DNA of 15,058 nucleotides. Source: an uncultured Oscillibacter sp. (GTDB taxonomy: Bacteria; Bacillota; Clostridia; Oscillospirales; Oscillospiraceae). The stretch lies in assembly GCA_910576845.1 (NCBI GenBank), contig CAJTJA010000056.1:1-15058 (forward strand). Reading direction: 5' to 3'. Positions 13,720-15,058 of this stretch are shown here, piece by piece. The first letter of the stretch is position 1; each line of letters opens with the position of its first letter. The notes below the pieces were generated by a model. The model was not told the origin of the DNA. It saw only the letters and a list, made by a program, of their open reading frames with translations, and did no database searches. A program made the position numbers and the translations under genes.

Positions 13720-13894
13720 AAAGCTTATTTCCAACGGAAAGGTTTGTCTCCAAAGCAGCGGAGACCCAGCGGCAATAGTCATCCATACAGGCCGTCAACA
13801 ATGGTGCAGGGGAGTGTTTCCTATGGACAGCCCCTTTCAGTCACCGCTTCGTAACAGCCGCCGCCCCTGCGTATATTTTCAAGGAGGCCGGACC
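13720..13894 (+). other. Gap between ybaK and the next membrane protein gene
   Basis: 175 bp with no supported gene. GTCTCC (13746-13751) and GGAGAC (13760-13765) form a 6-bp hairpin without a T run. An in-frame upstream extension of the next gene crosses this gap, but it lacks a ribosome binding site. No good promoter is seen. Confidence 0.45.
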
Positions 13895-14641
13895 GTGGCA
13901 TTCATGGCTCTTTTTGGATGGATTTTCATCCCTGTCATCCTGTTGGCCCTGGTGGTACAGGCGGTCACCGCCCCTCTGCTTTGGGCCGCCGCTCATCCCG
14001 GCACCGTCAACGCCATCACGGCGGGCCTGCTGGCAGGAAACCTGCTGCTCTTGTTCTGGCTTCTCCGAGTCCGGGTGCGCCGGAAGCGGAGCGGAAAAAA
14101 AGGCGGCTGGCTGTTGTTTTTCGCCGCCCTGTGGGAAGCTTGGGTGGCCTTTCTCTGCGTCCTCTTCCTGGCCGTCCAGCCCCTGCGCTTTCTTCCGGAG
14201 AACTTCGGTACTCCCCTTACTGTGGAAACCGTCTGCTTCGGCGAATGGGAGCTTGTCTCCTGCCAGGGAATTCCTTCCGGCTACACCCGGACCCAAGAGG
14301 AAATCAGCCAGTATCTGGGCACGCGGCTCACCTACGCGAAGGATCGATTTACCTCCAACGGGAAAACCTATCCGCTGGACCCTGAGTCATCTTACGACGA
14401 GCGCGTCATTTGGAGGGAGGAATCGCTCAATATCCCCGGGTCCGTCGTCAGCACGTCCTTTGAGCGCCTGGGCATCAAGAGCAGGAAGCTGCGGCGCGGC
14501 CTCGTGAATTTTCAGGAGGACCCGGAAAAGCGCCCCATCGGGTGGCTCTTTTACATACTGGACCAGGATACCTTGATGGTCTACTACGACTGCATATTCT
14601 TTCAGGCGAAACGGGTGGAAGCCTTGGAAGATCCCTCTTGA
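13895..14641 (+). CDS. Hypothetical membrane protein with a C-terminal extracytoplasmic domain
   Basis: The protein has 248 residues from GTG 13895, chosen because AAGGAGG (13881-13887) is 7 bp upstream; ATG 13904 is an alternative. Three hydrophobic helices (about 5-27, 38-57, 72-95) are joined by a very basic loop (RVRVRRKRSGKKGG) that should be cytoplasmic, which places the C-terminal domain (about 107-245) outside. That domain starts with a strand pattern (GEWELVSCQGI, then YLGTRLTYAKDRFTSNGKTY). This resembles small lipocalin-like domains that I recall from uncharacterised clostridial secreted proteins, but the match is only by pattern. Function unknown. It lies directly before uvrA, 64 bp upstream. 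Confidence 0.7.
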   Translation: MAFMALFGWIFIPVILLALVVQAVTAPLLWAAAHPGTVNAITAGLLAGNLLLLFWLLRVRVRRKRSGKKGGWLLFFAALWEAWVAFLCVLFLAVQPLRFLPENFGTPLTVETVCFGEWELVSCQGIPSGYTRTQEEISQYLGTRLTYAKDRFTSNGKTYPLDPESSYDERVIWREESLNIPGSVVSTSFERLGIKSRKLRRGLVNFQEDPEKRPIGWLFYILDQDTLMVYYDCIFFQAKRVEALEDPS

Positions 14642-14666
14642 CATAAAAATTTCATTCCGTTAGTCT
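14638..14666 (+). promoter_or_regulatory. Possible separate promoter of uvrA
   Basis: TTGACA (14638-14643) is a perfect -35 that overlaps the stop codon of the previous gene. With a 17-bp spacer the -10 would be TAGTCT (14661-14666), only three of six matches. No LexA box is visible here. Confidence 0.4.
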
Positions 14667-14705
14667 GTAAGGCATAACGCAGCATGCACAAAGGAGAACC
14701 CATTC

Positions 14706-15058
14706 ATGCAGGATAAAATCATTGTAAAAGGCGCAAGGGCCAATAATTTAAAAAATATTGACGTTGTTATTCCCCGGGATAAGCTGGTGGTTATGACAGG
14801 CCTTTCAGGTTCCGGCAAGTCGTCCCTGGCCTTCGACACCATCTACGCTGAGGGCCAGCGGCGCTATGTGGAGTCCCTGAGCTCCTATGCCCGGATGTTC
14901 CTGGGCCAGATGGATAAGCCGGATGTGGATTATATCGAGGGCCTGAGTCCCGCCATCTCTATCGACCAGAAGACCACCTCGAAGAACCCCCGGTCCACTG
15001 TGGGCACCGTCACGGAAATTTACGATTACCTCCGCCTCCTCTGGGCCCGGGTGGGCAC
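14706..15058 (+). CDS. uvrA: Excinuclease ABC subunit A, N-terminal part
   Basis: The frame is open to the end of the window and gives the first 117 residues of UvrA. Walker A is GLSGSGKSS (32-40), followed by LAFDTIYAEGQRRYVESLSSY, SISIDQKTT-like SPAISIDQKTTSKNPRSTVGT and the start of the helix TEIYDYLRLLWARVG. UvrA is the damage-sensing ATPase dimer that loads UvrB onto DNA. ATG 14706 follows AAAGGAG (14690-14696). In Bacillus uvrB and uvrA are adjacent; here five genes lie between them. Confidence 0.97.
   Translation, partial: MQDKIIVKGARANNLKNIDVVIPRDKLVVMTGLSGSGKSSLAFDTIYAEGQRRYVESLSSYARMFLGQMDKPDVDYIEGLSPAISIDQKTTSKNPRSTVGTVTEIYDYLRLLWARVG

Noticed and set aside
1..15058. CRISPR arrays, tRNA or rRNA genes, transposases, toxin-antitoxin or defence operons
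   Set aside because: I looked on both strands and saw no regularly spaced repeats, tRNA-like arms, transposase or nuclease-effector families; the only mobile-element hint is the small excisionase-like protein at 1566-1793.

Overview
This is an ordinary-looking chromosomal stretch from a GC-rich, Gram-positive anaerobe. Ribonuclease J, AGGAGG-type ribosome binding sites, sigma-A-like promoters, a Gram-positive LexA-type box in front of uvrB and several clostridial protein families suggest the class Clostridia, most likely an Oscillospiraceae gut commensal of the Flavonifractor/Oscillibacter kind. That placement is inference from protein style and composition, not from a marker gene. I see no rRNA, tRNA, CRISPR array, transposase or integrase.

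Left part (1-2640): the end of a zinc/manganese-type ABC transporter binding protein and a small unknown partner (1-860). About 420 bp of hairpin-rich noncoding DNA follow, then a compact cassette of one or two tiny membrane proteins plus an excisionase-like helix-turn-helix protein (1283-1793) closed by a terminator. A minus-strand nitroreductase that starts at TTG (1953-2480) comes next, with a strong promoter and a leader of about 130 nt.

Middle part (2640-8160): a DUF2461 protein and an HD-domain protein form a two-gene operon. It faces a minus-strand DEAD-box RNA helicase across a pair of long hairpins. A small XRE regulator runs divergently from the helicase and ends in a textbook terminator. 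Ribonuclease J lies on the minus strand, with a promoter about 310 nt upstream of its start. Helicase and RNase J near each other are both RNA-decay functions, although each is transcribed alone.

Right part (8160-15058): a RadC-family JAMM protein has its own promoter. Then comes uvrB, whose promoter is overlapped by a LexA-type SOS box. A tightly packed run follows: uvrB, a YjbR/MmcQ-like protein, a membrane protein, an EamA transporter and a Cys-tRNA(Pro) deacylase, with a 4-bp overlap or gaps of 3-10 bp. A second membrane protein lies 175 bp further on, then the start of uvrA, which runs off the window. The UvrA and UvrB subunits of excision repair are therefore separated by about 3.5 kb of mostly unrelated genes, which may be co-transcribed with uvrB under DNA damage.

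I did not find a clear undescribed defence or mobile system. The best leads are the small membrane/HTH cassette with an apparent frameshift, the long RNase J leader, the unusual uvrB-uvrA arrangement, and the back-to-back promoters around a palindrome at 2615-2687.
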